Assembly (NCBI GenBank): GCA_003049465.1
Contig: PYSS01000009.1
Span: 310,001 to 374,000 of the forward strand
Length of the DNA stretch: 64,000 nt
Source of the DNA: Magnaporthiopsis rhizophila
Taxonomy: Eukaryota > Ascomycota > Sordariomycetes > Magnaporthales > Magnaporthaceae
Direction of reading: 5' to 3'
The notes beneath the pieces were generated by a model. It made no database searches. It was not told where the DNA came from and worked only from the letters and a program-made list of their open reading frames with translations. The stretch's first letter is position 1; every line of letters begins with the position of its first letter. This document shows positions 33,395 through 44,835 of this stretch, piece by piece. The position numbers and the translations under genes were made by a program.

Positions 33395-33732
33395 TCTGCA
33401 GCGAAAGAGTCGGTCAAGTGGTGATTGTGTATGTTTGAGTGATGGTTGGTATTTTTTTTTTTCGTTGCCGTCGATGTCCTCGCCCGCGATAAGGCCTCCA
33501 GCGGAATGGATTTTCAAGGTGGAAGCCAGTCGACCACAGATGATTCCGATGGTCAAACTAGAAAGCATGGTCGCGAATTAAACAAAAACAAAGCCTCTAT
33601 TCTCCATCTATCTATCACCACCTGTCAGCAGCAAAATGTGGTGCAGGGTAGGTCTGGTGTACGATTTGACTTGAAGATTTTTTTGGTACAAGCGGCAATG
33701 GGCTCAGAACAGCCAACTGTAAAAGCAAAAGA
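33395..33732. other. Short intergenic region
   Basis: About 340 bp between the secreted protein gene and tRNA-Phe; contains a nine- to ten-T run near 33450 and nothing else recognised. Confidence 0.4.
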
Positions 33733-33823
33733 TGCGGTCTGTGTGGATCGAACACACGACCTTCAGATTTGATGTCCGAAGTGTAACTTCAGTCTGACGC
33801 TCTCCCAACTGAGCTAAGCCCGC
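33733..33823 (-). tRNA. tRNA-Phe(GAA) with 18-nt intron
   Basis: A 91-nt gene with a 73-nt mature form. The D arm is GCTC/GAGC, the anticodon stem TCAGA/TCTGA carries loop CTGAAGA (anticodon GAA), and the T arm is GTGTG/CACAC with loop TTCGATC. The 18-nt intron (33769-33786) follows nucleotide 37, the canonical position. The acceptor stem GCGGGCT/AGACCGC pairs except for a G-A opposition at 5-68. The discriminator base is A. The upstream sequence is otherwise unremarkable. Confidence 0.93.
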
Positions 33824-35059
33824 TTCTGATTGGAGGTCAAACCGTTCTGCAGTATATAAACCAGACGTCAGCTCGCGCTTTGCCGGCGGTTACTACCCGT
33901 TGCCTGTCCCCGCCCACCGACTGACTCGCCCGTTTCTTTTTCCGTGGGGTCGGGTCCTTTCCTGACTCGGGCGCCGACCAGTGTTTCTTTTTTGGTTGGA
34001 ATCCGAAACTCATTGGCGGCGTTTGATCTTGTTTGAAGACTCCTCCAATTGAACAAACGGCTTCATCTCGCTAGAAACAACCGCGCGTCAAAGGTCAAAC
34101 GGCGAGCGATACCGTCCGGAAGAAAGCACCCGCACTCAGTTGTCGGGTCGCGCAGCCAGGATTTTGCTTGCGCTGGCGTTTGCTGCCTGCTCCGGAGGAA
34201 TCTCCAAGCTCCAAGGCTGACAGAATATCTGAGCAGCCATGTGGCCAAACATCTCGGTCAAGCCCGAGAACCCCGGCTATGGGGTCCAGACTCCCTCCTT
34301 TGTGCCAGAAGGCTTCCCGCCAGATTAACTCCCGGCGGGCCAAGGCACAATCACACTCCAGCGTCACACTCCAGCGCCGAGACCTCCTTCAACTGAATTC
34401 ATTCCCAGTTCGGCGCCATAGGGGGTCACTGCCAGCAAGCCTCTGCGTGATGACACCTCAATCTATGTGGTTCGTTCTGCGGGCTGGGGTGGTGGCTCAG
34501 CAAGCTCGAAGCTCCCCCTTGATGGATGCCAAGGACCCTGGACCACGCTAACCGAGTGCCAAGAATGTTGTCACTGGAGTGCTCCGACCTGGTTCGCTCC
34601 CTTTGGGCCTCTCGCCCTGCCAGCCGTGCGCTGTGGGTCCGTCCGTCAACATCGTTGCCAAATGCTGCTGTTTATAGCCGGGAACGGTGTGCTGTTTAGC
34701 CCAAGATGCCTTGTCCGCGCGTCAGGCAGCCCACATTCTGGCGGCTGCCGAACCCAGGGATGCCGGTTGATGGATTTCCGGGGAGGCCGGGGCAGGACAG
34801 GGCTAGGCTGCCTTGTCAGAATAGCAGCTGGGTGAATGGTGCATAAAGGAGCGGCGGTCCCTCGCCTTTGCTCGCCAAGGCTAGCTATTCTCACCCATCT
34901 TTCTCCAACTTTGTGCTTGTCGGACGAAGGAGGACTAGTCCTCACCTTTTTTCCTTTCTGTTTTTCCTTTTGTCATTTCCTAGTGTCATTTCCCGTCGTC
35001 ATATTTCCTTTTGTCCTTTTTCGCTTCTGTTTAAGACACACATCCACCGACAGGCAAAA
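33824..35059. other. Intergenic region
   Basis: 1.2 kb between tRNA-Phe and the serine protease. The last 130 bp (about 34935-35040) are strongly pyrimidine-rich (repeated CCTTTT), typical of the leader of a highly expressed fungal gene. No gene seen. Confidence 0.45.
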
Positions 35060-36058
35060 ATGAGGCTATCATCAGTCATCCTCTCGTCCGCCGCCGGACT
35101 GGCGGCCGTCTGCAGCGGCGCCGCCATCAGGAGGACACCACCACAGCCACAGCTTGTACCACGCGCGGTGCCATTTTTCAAGTACGACGTCCCTCAGTCC
35201 ACCGAGGTGACGATGGATGAGGACGGCGACGCCCAGTCCCAGGAGCCCAACGAGCCCGCCGCCGTCATCCCCGGCAGCTACGAGCAGTTTGTGGTGCTGG
35301 GCGGCAACGTCACCGAGGCACCGCCCATGCTGCCCACCGCCGGGCTCGCGGCGAGCATCGCGGCCAACGGCACCGTCGCAAGGCGCGCCGTGCACGGCGA
35401 CGACGACAGGTACACGGAGAGCGGGCTGCAGTACCCGTACTCCACCATGGGCCGCATCTCGATGCGCTACGGAGGGCGCAAGTCCTGGTGCACCGGCTCC
35501 CTGGTCGGCCCGCGGCTGGTGGCGACGGCGCGGCACTGCGTCAAGCCCGACGGCGTCTACACCTTCTCGCCGGCCTACTACGCGGGGAACCGGTTCCCGC
35601 AGGTCTCGGTGACGCACGTGCTGCACATCGACGGCAAGAAGAAGAACGGCACGTGCGGCTACTCGGACGACTGGGCCATCTTCGTCATTGACCGCGACCT
35701 GAGCGCCACCAACGGCTACCTGGGCGTTAAAGCCTTCACCGAGGATATGCTGGAGAAGGAGATGTGGTGGTCGTACGGCTACCCGCAGGACCGCAACCGC
35801 ACCGGTCAGCTGCCCTTTGTCAACCACAACTTCAAGATCTGGAGGCCCAAGGGCTGCGATCCCGAGCACTCGCCGCTGCTGCACTCGGCCGACTCGAGCC
35901 CGGGGCAGTCAGGCTCGGCCATCTGGCTCGAACCCGACTCACAGGGCCGCCGATACCAGTACGGCGTGCACGTCGCGAGCTCGAAAAAGAACGGCATCAT
36001 GTCGACTGGCCCGGCGTGGCTCAACGCCATCGTCGCCGCGAGGAAGAGTTATCCTTAG
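35060..36058 (+). CDS. Secreted trypsin/V8-like serine protease
   Basis: Single exon of 332 aa. A signal peptide (MRLSSVILSSAAGLAAVCSG) and a propeptide-like acidic region precede the chymotrypsin-fold domain starting near residue 124. The catalytic triad is visible: His159 in LVATARHCV, Asp204 in GYSDDWAIFVIDRDL and Ser284 in SSPGQSGSAIW. Cys144/Cys160 fit the conserved disulfide bracketing the catalytic His. The overall pattern is closer to glutamyl-endopeptidase/V8-like S1 proteases than to trypsin itself. Two or three N-glycosylation sequons occur in the pro region and domain. I chose the ATG after the pyrimidine-rich leader; the upstream in-frame extension has no ATG. Extracellular proteolysis is expected, specificity unknown. 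Confidence 0.9.
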   Translation: MRLSSVILSSAAGLAAVCSGAAIRRTPPQPQLVPRAVPFFKYDVPQSTEVTMDEDGDAQSQEPNEPAAVIPGSYEQFVVLGGNVTEAPPMLPTAGLAASIAANGTVARRAVHGDDDRYTESGLQYPYSTMGRISMRYGGRKSWCTGSLVGPRLVATARHCVKPDGVYTFSPAYYAGNRFPQVSVTHVLHIDGKKKNGTCGYSDDWAIFVIDRDLSATNGYLGVKAFTEDMLEKEMWWSYGYPQDRNRTGQLPFVNHNFKIWRPKGCDPEHSPLLHSADSSPGQSGSAIWLEPDSQGRRYQYGVHVASSKKNGIMSTGPAWLNAIVAARKSYP

Positions 36059-37434
36059 TTGAGGGGCAGGGATAACCTGTTTTTTCTCTCTCTTCTTTGG
36101 GGAGCTCTTCTTACGTTTCACGACCTCTCCATTTCTAATTTTAGCATAGCATAGCGTTTTGGTTCAAGGGGTGGCAAGCGGGGCGTTCTGTGTTTTGTGT
36201 GTTTTATTCTAGTCGACCAGGGTTCTTTGTCTGTTTCCTGTCGGAGCAGCACTGACTGGTCTTGGGTTGTGGGATAACGCCCCGGAGTAAAGGGTATATA
36301 TCCCATGGCTTTATAATGCTGGTTCTAGGTATACCCCGAAAAAATACCAAGCATTTTTATCATCATCCACCCAATCTTGATATGAACTGACGTGGCTGGG
36401 TCAAGTGAGTCGCCGACACCGCTCGAATGGACCCCTATCGGTCTTCGCCCCGGCCAATCCCTCGGCATTTCCACAGCACCATCGAATCATTCTCACGTTG
36501 CCCACCGTCATCCCTGCGGCGCCCACCTTCCACCACCACCCCCGGTTATCATAGACACACCGCAACTAGCTGCTTCCGGAAGCTCCAGAACCCAGCCGCG
36601 TGCTGGGCCAAGCACTCTTGTCATGTTGGTTTTTTCCTGCCATCCTTCTTGCCCCCGCATCCTGTTTGCGGGGAAGTGGAGGTGCAAGAGGCGAGACCCC
36701 CCACATAGACCTCGCATTTTTGCCCGGAGTCGGCCCGCCCTCAACAACTCAACTTTTTGCGATCCACCAGAAGGGGACGGTACTGCCAAGACCGTATACC
36801 GCCATCGTCGTGGGATGGCCAGGTGAGTTTGAGGGAGCGTTCTCGAGATGAGAGAGGCCTTTAACGCTGACCACCTAAGCGATGAAAACATGTCCAGCCG
36901 CACCTTATGTCGTGGTCTCGTGGTGTGAGGGCAAAAGTACCGGCTCCGATCGGCAATTGCTGGAGCACCAGGAGCCCCGACCTGTTAAGAGGAACATACT
37001 TTGTGTAGCTGGAAGAGATCGGTTGCTACCCAGCAGAAGCTGCACATAGGGAGCTGAACATATGCCGCGCATACGTATATAGGTGGTCAGCAGGAATGTA
37101 ACAGTGCCAGTGGCAGCAGTAGCTGCATTTGGAGAAGCAAGACGCTCTCCACCCACATCTCCCAGTCATCTTGCCGGTTCGTCCATCCCCAGCAGGGCCC
37201 CGCTGACCCGAGCAAGTGCAACCCCGAACCACCGATGTGTTGAGAAAGGAGCCGGCGTCAGGAAAGGGTGCAGTGTGTATGCGCGTGTGTGTGTCTGCGT
37301 CCCCATATAAAGGCAATAACCGCTCTTTCCACCTTCTCCAGTCTTGCCCTGTTTTCTGCCGCCCTTCGCGTGGTGGCACGCTACCCTTCTCCGACCCTCT
37401 CGATTTTTGCCCAGAGCAGGCAGGTCCAACAACA
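36059..37434. other. Intergenic region
   Basis: 1.4 kb with no supported gene; frames at 36392-36826 and neighbours look random. It contains the promoter of the DAL5-type transporter. Confidence 0.45.
37306..37313 (+). promoter_or_regulatory. TATA box of the DAL5-type transporter gene
   Basis: TATAAAGG about 122 bp before the ATG, preceded by a GT-rich run (GTGTGTATGCGCGTGTGTGT). Confidence 0.5.
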
Positions 37435-39424
37435 ATGGCGCAGGCGAACCCAGACCCCAAGGTCGCGTACGACGACGACGGCGCCAAACGCAAGGAAGAG
37501 GGACCCGAGGACTACACTGTCGAGAAGGTCAAGGATGAGCCCAAGAGGGACTACAGCGGCGCCGTCACCGTCACCGACCCGGCCGAGGTGGCGTTGGTGC
37601 GGAAGCTGGACTGGCGCATCATGGTATGCCCCGTTTGCTCCACTTTGGACGCTGGGCTTGGTGATGGACTTCGCTGACGGTTCGGTTCCCGAAAAAAAAA
37701 AAAAAAAAAAGCCAACGTTGATGGTCATGTACTTCCTCAATTACGTCGACAGGAACACCATCGCGCAGGCCCGGCTTAACGGCCTGGAGAAGGACCTCGG
37801 CATGACTGGGAACGACTTTAACGTCACCGTTTCCATTCTTTTCGTTGGATACGTCCTGACGCAGGGTATGTGCATTTTTTCTTCTCGGATTTTTGAGGAA
37901 GAAAGGACGAGAGTGGCTGACAATATTACGCGCAGCATGTATCCCCCCGGCCTACCACCCGTGACGGTCAGACTCGACCAACTAACCGCTTGCAGATTCC
38001 TAGCAACATGTTGATCACGAGGATACGGCCCAGCGTGTACATGAGCTCGTGGATGATAGTCTGGGCAGTCGTTTCGGGTGAGTCGAGCCCCGGCATATCT
38101 TAGTCCGGCCCTGTACAGCCCAGCTGACCTTTCAACAGCGTGCACCGGCCTGGTGCAGAACTACGGCGGCATGGTTGCGTGCAGGTTCATCCTGGGCATT
38201 ACCGAGGCTCCGGTATGGCGGCAGCATGGCCTTCTACAAACAGAACGACGAAGCCAGCTGGCTGACTGACGAGCCACCCTACAGTTCTACCCCGGCGCAA
38301 CATACATGCTGTCCATCTTCTACCCCCGCCGAGAGGTCGCCGCCCGCATCGCGCTGCTCTACTGCGCCCAGATCCTGGCCACCGGCTTTTCGGGCCTGAT
38401 CGCTGCCGGCGTGTTTGAGGGCATGCACATGATCCACGAGCTCTCCGGGTGGCGCTGGTAAGCTGCCAAGGTTATATAGTGTTTTTGATAAACATAATGG
38501 TAAAAAAAAAAAAAAAAAAAAGATACTGACACGGGCTACAAGGCTCTTCATCCTCGAGGGATCCGTCACGGCGTTCGTCGGCCTCCTCGGCTTCTGGCTG
38601 CTCCCGGACACGCCGCTAACGACGCGGTGGCTGAACGCCGAGGAGCGCGAGATCGCGCACAACCGCATGGAGCGCGACCGCGTCGACGACCAGGGCGAGA
38701 CGTCGACCATGAAGGGGCTGAAGCAGGCGGTCAAGGACCCCAAGACGTGGGTGTTTTGCCTGATGCAGAACTTCCACCTGTCGGCCTGCTCCTTCAACTC
38801 GTTCTTCCCCACCGTCGTGTCGACGCTCAAGTTCAACACCACCATCACGCTGCTCCTGACCTGCCCGCCCTTCATCGTGGCCGGCGCGTTCGGCATCCTG
38901 TTCGGCTGGAGCTCGGGCCGGCTGCACGAGCGGACATGGCACGTCACGGTGGGCTTGGGAATGGCCGTAGTCGGCTTCGCCATCGCCGCGTCGACCCTGA
39001 CGGTGGCGGGGCGGTACACAGCCTGCTTCATCTTTGCTGCCGGCGCCTACTCGGTCAACTCGGTCATCATCGGCTGGGCGTCGTCGACGTGTGCGCAGAC
39101 CAAGGAGAAGAAGGCCGTAAGTTGGAGACCTACCAGTGGCAACAGAGAGAGAGAGAGAGAGAGAGAGACAGTAGCTGACATTGATATTCCCATCAGGTCG
39201 TCCTGGCCATGACAAACGTGGCTGGCCAGATCGGCTACATCTACGGAGCCTACATCTGGCCCAAGACGGACGAGCCGCGCTACACCATCGGCTTCAGCGC
39301 CTCGGCCGCGTTTTCCATCTGCTCCGTCGCCTGCGCCTGGTACATGCGCATCATGCTCCGGCGCGAGAACAAGCGGATGCTGGCGAACGCCAACGGCGCG
39401 CCTGTGAACCTGTACGGATTTTGA
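37435..39424 (+). pseudogene. MFS transporter of the DAL5/allantoate permease family, with an apparent one-base frameshift
   Basis: Seven exons: 37435-37623, 37712-37865, 37996-38077, 38139-38212, 38285-38457, 38543-39116, 39197-39424. With one base omitted they encode about 490 aa of the anion:cation symporter/DAL5 type. Landmarks are FLNYVDRNTIAQARL in TM1, VGYVLTQ/IPSNMLITRI at exons 2/3, CRFILGITEAP/FYPGATYMLS at exons 4/5 and RWLFILEGSVT at exons 5/6. At exon 2/3 the strong donor GTATGT is preceded by CAGG and the acceptor by a perfect CTAAC branch site. Splicing there adds an extra G and gives a stop two codons later, whereas CAG joined to ATTCCT restores the family sequence TQIPSN. So this copy is frameshifted, mis-assembled or unusually spliced. 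Introns 1 and 5 contain poly(A) runs of 19-20 and intron 6 a (GA)n run. Confidence 0.75.
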
Positions 39425-39828
39425 GCGTTGGGGAGGATACGCATCTCGACCGTCGTTGCTATCTACCAGCCACTATTCAGGGGTCGGTCTAAATTGAAAA
39501 TAAAACGAGATCCTGGCCTATAGGGGCGAGTTCAATGCGAAACTGCAGCGACGACTTGAAATGCGTCAAAGCCGAATGGAGGGTAACAGACCTTATCGAT
39601 ATTAACCGAGCGCCAAACCAGCCAGTCAAGCCCGCGTCCAGCTCATTGGTGCCCAGCTTTGTCTCACTCCCCAGGTGCCAGGCGTGCATGTGTTGCGGCA
39701 AGTTACGGCGGGGATGGACGTGGGGTTTTCCGGCTTCTAGCAATTCCTTTCGAGCTCCGTTTTGATTCCCCGCTCGACCCTCGATGCCGACACCAGCTCG
39801 TTGAAGTGTAGCAGCCTCGTCCATCGCC
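39425..39828. other. Intergenic region
   Basis: About 400 bp, 3' flank of the transporter and promoter of the hydrolase; no gene seen. Confidence 0.45.
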
Positions 39829-41671
39829 ATGCCTAACCAGATTAGAGAAGACCTGTATACAATCGATGACACGTCGTTCCCCTACATCTTTGAGCAGAAT
39901 GTCACAGTCCACCTCAAGGCCGACGAGGGCTTGATCCGGTGCAATGTCTACCGGCCCAAGGAGTCCGGGCCCGTGCCCGTTCTGGTCACTTACGGGCCCT
40001 ACGGGAAGGACATCCACTATAAAGAGTGAGCAAGAACCGTCATCCTTACGCTTTGGCTTCTCCCTGACGGCCCCCAGCTTCCACCCCAAGTCCTTCGCCG
40101 AGGTCAACCCCAAGCACAAGTCGGCCCATTCGGCCTGGGAGACGCCAGACCCGGGCTTCTGGACGGCGCACGGCTACGCCGTCGTGCGGGCCGACGAGCG
40201 CGGCACAGGCCAGTCGCCGGGGCTGCTGGACACCATGTCGCGCGGCACGACCGACGCCTTCTGCGAGCTGATCGAGTGGGCGGCCGACCAGGCCTGGTCC
40301 AGCGGCAAGGTCGGCCTGCTCGGCGTCAGCTACTACGCCGGCAGCCAGTGGCGGGCGGCGGTGCGGCGACCCCGGGGGCTGGCCGCCATGGTGCCGTGGG
40401 AGGGGATGTCGGACTACTACCGCGACAGGTGCCGACACGGCGGCATCCTGTCCAACGCCTTCATCCGCTTCTGGTGGGACCGGCAGGTGGCGCCCAACCA
40501 GTACGGGCGGCCCGGACGCGCGGCGGCCAACTGGGGGCCCGACACGCTCGAGGGCGATCTCGGCCCAGACGAGCTGGCGCTCAACCGCCGCGACCAGACG
40601 GCCGACAACCGGGCGCACCGGTTCCGCGACGACGAGTACTACGCGTCGCGCGACTACGACCTGGCCGGCGTGGACGTGCCGCTGCTCTCGGTGGCCAACT
40701 GGGGCGGCATCCTGCTGCACCTGCGCGGCAACGTGCAAGGGTTCCTGCGCGCGTCGTCGCGCTTCAAGTACCTGCGCGCCATCGTGGGCCGCCACGACCT
40801 GCCGTTTTACTACGACGACGAGGTCGAGGTCCAGCGCAGTTTCCTGGATGCGTTTCTCAAGGGCGACGACCGTGCCGGCTGGTCTGTTCCGGGTAAAATA
40901 CCGCCCGTCGACCTGGTCCTGCGAAAGGGGAACGTTGGGTTTAACGATGCCGTCGCCGAGCGCGCGTATCAGCGTCGCACAGAGACGGAGTGGCCGCCCG
41001 CCCGGACGCGGTACACAAAGTTCTTTCTCGCCCCAGACCTCGGCCTAAACACGCAGGAACCTCAGCAACCAGAAACGCCGTGTAAGGTCTCGTACCGGGC
41101 GCTGGGCACGATCGACGCGCCGCAGCTCGTGCGGTTCACCACGGCCCCGTTCACAACCGAGACGGAAATCACAGGCCACCCGCTGCTACATCTCAACGTC
41201 TCTGCCACAGCCGAAACAGAAACAGAAGACGGCACCAACGGCACCGGCCCAAGCGACATAGACCTGTTCATAACACTCCGCCACATCGGCCCGGACGGCG
41301 CCGAGGTGCTGTACACAGGCACGGCAGGCGACCCGGTGCCGCTGTGCAAGGGCTGGCTGCGCGTGTCGCTGCGCGCGACGGATGCCTCGCGAAGCAGCAG
41401 CTGGCTCCCGCACCGCGAGTACCGCGGCGTCGACGCCGCCGCCGTGGTCCCCGGCGAGGTGTACGGCGTCGACGTCGAGATCTGGCCGACGTGCGTCGTG
41501 GTCGAGGCGGGCGGGCGCGTCGTGCTCGAGGTCGCGTCGGGCGACACCCAAGGGTCGGGCCTGTTCCTGCACGACGACCCTGTCGACAGGTCGCCTGAGG
41601 TGTTTGGGGGGATGAACCATGTTAATTTTGGGGCCGGGCTGGTGAACTATCTGGTGTTGCCTATTGTGTAG
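39829..41671 (+). CDS. CocE/NonD family (X-Pro dipeptidyl-peptidase S15-like) hydrolase
   Basis: Two exons, 39829-40025 and 40078-41671, give 596 aa. The 52-bp intron (GTGAGC to CCCAG) restores GKDIHYKDFHPKSF. The alpha/beta-hydrolase domain shows GYAVVRADERGTGQSPG and the nucleophile elbow GLLGVSYYAGSQW. VPLLSVANWGG lies near the expected acid and IVGRHDLPFYYDDE holds the likely catalytic His. The C-terminal third (from about residue 370) is the jelly-roll domain of the family, with HPLLHLNVSA, DIDLFITLRH and FLHDDP. Family members are cytosolic hydrolases acting on esters or amides such as cocaine, glutaryl-7-ACA or X-Pro peptides; the substrate here is unknown. No signal peptide. Confidence 0.9.
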
Positions 41672-42228
41672 GCACCTCCCTCTTTTTTGGATATCAAACG
41701 CCATTCTTTCCGGTATATGCCGAATGTATTCCGCCGAAAGCAACCACAGTAGATAGCGTCGGTAATCCCTGAGACGTTGATGTGGATTGAATTAAGCATG
41801 CCCCCAGTAGGCGGCAGGTGACACAACTCCTCCACAGCCAGGAAGGGGCCGAGGGCATTCCCAAAACATTGACGCGAACACCTGTCAGGCGCCCCCTCGT
41901 CTCGACTCACCACCCTTGGCCAGAAGCGAGGAGGGCCCTATTTTCGGCAAGGCATGGTCATCAAACACGGAGTGGTTTTGCCTTACACCCTTTGCCGCTG
42001 CGGCCGACGCGCAAATCCGAAACCAGATCCCCTTTTTGATAGGCCCGCCCGCGGGGTGCGACGTCCAGATCGCCAAGGTTAATAAATCGTGCACTTGCTG
42101 TCACATTCTCTCTTTTTCTTTTCCCTCTTTTTTCGGTAGCCAACCACGTTTCTTGCCTCTGCCAAGACTTTCCCTTCTCGTCTTTCTCTTCCCCTAGGAA
42201 CCCCTCCTTTTTTTTTCCAGCCCTAAAG
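41672..42228. other. Intergenic region
   Basis: About 560 bp. Pyrimidine-rich leader at 42105-42225 before the SGNH hydrolase gene; otherwise nothing recognised. Confidence 0.45.
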
Positions 42229-43080
42229 ATGCTTGCGTCTGTTTCTCTGCTATTTGTCGCCGGTACGCGTCATGGTCACTGTGCACGTCACATTAACCAG
42301 CCCCTATCACACCCAACATGTAGAAACCACTTGCTAACAAATAAACCAGCTGGTTCGGCCATGGCTGGCCCCCTCCACCCCAGGCAAGCGGCCGGCCCCG
42401 TCCCGCTGCGCATCATGAGCATCGGCGCCTCCGTCACCTTCGGCGTCGGCTCGAGCACGGGCAACAGCTACCGCAAGGACCTGCGCGACCTGCTGACGGC
42501 CGACGGCGTGAACTTCACATCCAAGGACGCCGTCAACTTTGTCGGCACGCGCAAGAACGGCGACTTTGCCGACAACCAGGTCGAGGCCACCAGCGGCTTC
42601 GTCATCTCGCAGATCGCAAAGGCCACCTCGGCCGCCGTGCCGCAGTTCCTGCCCAACCTGGTCCTCGTCGACGTGGGCACCAACAACTGCAACAAGGGCA
42701 AAAACGTCCCCGACGCCGCCCAGCAGGTCGAGACCATGATCCGCGACGTCTACGACAAGAGTCCCGGGGCCACGGTCGTCATGACTACGGTGCTGGTCAA
42801 CAAGAACGCGGACCAGGACAAGTGCCGCCAGGACGAGAACGCCCAGTTCTTCGCCATGGCCGACAAGCTGCGCACCGAGGGCACAAAGTTTGTGCTGGTC
42901 GACATGCGCTCCGTCGCCGGCCCGACCACGGCCGACCTGGCCGACTCGAGGCACCCCAACGACGCGGGTTATGTCAAGATGGCCAATGTGTTTTTTGACG
43001 GCATTCGCCAGGCTGCTGCCAAGGGGTTCCTGACCGCCCCGGCCGATAATGGCATTCCTGCCGACGGCAATACCAGATAG
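42229..43080 (+). CDS. Secreted SGNH/GDSL-type hydrolase
   Basis: Two exons, 42229-42262 and 42350-43080, give 254 aa. The tiny first exon encodes only MLASVSLLFVA, and the 87-bp intron falls within the signal peptide, which continues AGSAMAGPLHPRQ. SGNH blocks: IMSIGASVTFGVGSS (block I, nucleophile Ser), VLVDVGTNNCNK (block III Asn) and DSRHPNDAGYVKMA (block V with Asp and His). Members are esterases or lipases, in fungi often acting on plant cell-wall acetyl or cutin-like esters. An exact substrate cannot be assigned. Secretion is expected. Confidence 0.9.
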   Translation: MLASVSLLFVAGTRHGHCARHINQPLSHPTCRNHLLTNKPAGSAMAGPLHPRQAAGPVPLRIMSIGASVTFGVGSSTGNSYRKDLRDLLTADGVNFTSKDAVNFVGTRKNGDFADNQVEATSGFVISQIAKATSAAVPQFLPNLVLVDVGTNNCNKGKNVPDAAQQVETMIRDVYDKSPGATVVMTTVLVNKNADQDKCRQDENAQFFAMADKLRTEGTKFVLVDMRSVAGPTTADLADSRHPNDAGYVKMANVFFDGIRQAAAKGFLTAPADNGIPADGNTR

Positions 43081-44835
43081 GGGGCTTCCACTAGAATTCA
43101 TTTTTTTTTTTCTATACTAGTAGTAATTTAGCCTTCTTTGACCAGAAGCGTCATGACTTGGTATGGAACCTTGAGCACGCCCTCATGTCGTTTGTCAGGC
43201 CTTGCTTGTCAGTCTACTCCATTGCCTTTCGATGATAGCCGGGGCGACAAAGCATGTTCCATGTTGAGAAAAAGTCACGTCCGCCGCCGACGACGATTCG
43301 ATATTTACAGGGGTGTCTGGTAATTCGCATACAATCACATCATTAGGCACACGGTACCGAAACTATACTTTTCGCATGCATCACGAGCATACAAAGCCGG
43401 ACAGAATTTTAAAAGTGTTTCGATGAGAGTCTTCTAGGAATACTGCCTAATCCTCACGGTCCGCCTCGTCGAATCCACGCAGGACCGCCACGACAACGGC
43501 CGAATAGCAGCCCCAGACCACAACAGTTCCGAGAAAGAGCTCCGTGCCGTCCATGTTTGTTTGATAAAGTCTGATCTGTACCTGACAGTCCTGGCCGTTC
43601 CGGGTCTCTTCTCGGTGCAAATGTCTGTCTGTTTGTGGGTTCTTTGGGGCGACTCTGTGGAACATCGTGCAAATACGAAAAAAAAAGGTACTGCTCGTTT
43701 TCCTGACTTTATATGAAGATCGACTCGACGGAGAGGCGAACTAAATTAAAAACAATCTGTCTGTTTCTTTCTCCATGCTTAATGGGATTTGTTGCTTTGC
43801 CTTGTTCTTCGAATCACATGGCATTATGCTTTGTGTCCTTCTCTTTGTCTAGTATCATTGCGGGCCTGATAGAGGTCGGTGTTGCGCGTTGAGAGACAAA
43901 GATGAACCACGAACCAAACGAACCCTGTAACACTTTGGCCGCGACCTTGCTTTGTAGGATCAATCCACCGAAATGGTGAAAGAGAGGCCCGCACGTGGTC
44001 AGGATGCCCGTTCCATGGCAATGGAAGCACACCGGCCGAGTTTGACGCCAACTTGAGCGGGGGCCAATATCAAAAGTCACCCGGCAAACGGCGCAGCCCT
44101 CCGGCGCATCTTTGGGGACATGCGGAACGAATCAGGTCCTGCAGGCAATCAACCTGCGGCTGAGATTTAGCCTGTGAGGAGGCCTTCGAATCCTGCCTAG
44201 TGCGGGGGCTGCCTCCCTTGTCAGACCCCTGCCCGAGCCCTCCCATTCCCCGCTGTGTGGAATTAAGTCCACACAACACAAATCTTCCGTGGCCAATAAA
44301 CCGGGGACAATATGGCTGACTGGCTGCGTCCCCGATGGTGAGAAGGAACGGCCTGGCACCAGCTGAACTCGGTCAACACCTCAGGGGCCAGGCCAAAATC
44401 TGACCCCTTATTGAAATTCTCATCCTCAGGATTTGAGGCTGGGAAGGCGGCCAATGATGTTTTGCTAGCTCAGCAAACATACAAAATCGCGCACGTCGCT
44501 GCGCAATGAGATTTCTGAGTGGCGTCTTCGCGCCGTGATGAGTGGCTTCCCAGCCGTCCAACCAGCCCGGGCGGACGCACCTCCGAGGCACGGTTGGGGC
44601 CTGACGGGAGAACTTGTTTAGCGTGCCTTGCGACAACGGCTCAAGGGAGAGCTTATTCGCCCTCCGTAATATCGACCGGCGCTAGCGGCGTCGTTTCCGG
44701 AGCGGCCTTTTCTGATGGTTATGACATGGGATCCTGGGCACCGTCTCCCTGCTCGCCTGCCGCGTGCAGGGTATGTAAGCCCGCCCGCGCCCTGGCCCAG
44801 GGCCGACACCACGGAGTCACGCCGTGCCAAACGCC
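43081..44835. other. Intergenic region, possibly a tiny membrane ORF
   Basis: 1.75 kb. On the minus strand a frame at 43447-43665 ends with a hydrophobic segment (GTVVVWGCYSAVVVAVL) that could start from an internal Met to give a 35-aa single-pass peptide. There is no family support, so it is not called as a gene. Confidence 0.3.

Noticed and set aside
43447..43665. Small minus-strand ORF with one hydrophobic segment
   Set aside because: Short, no signal or family; cannot be separated from chance.
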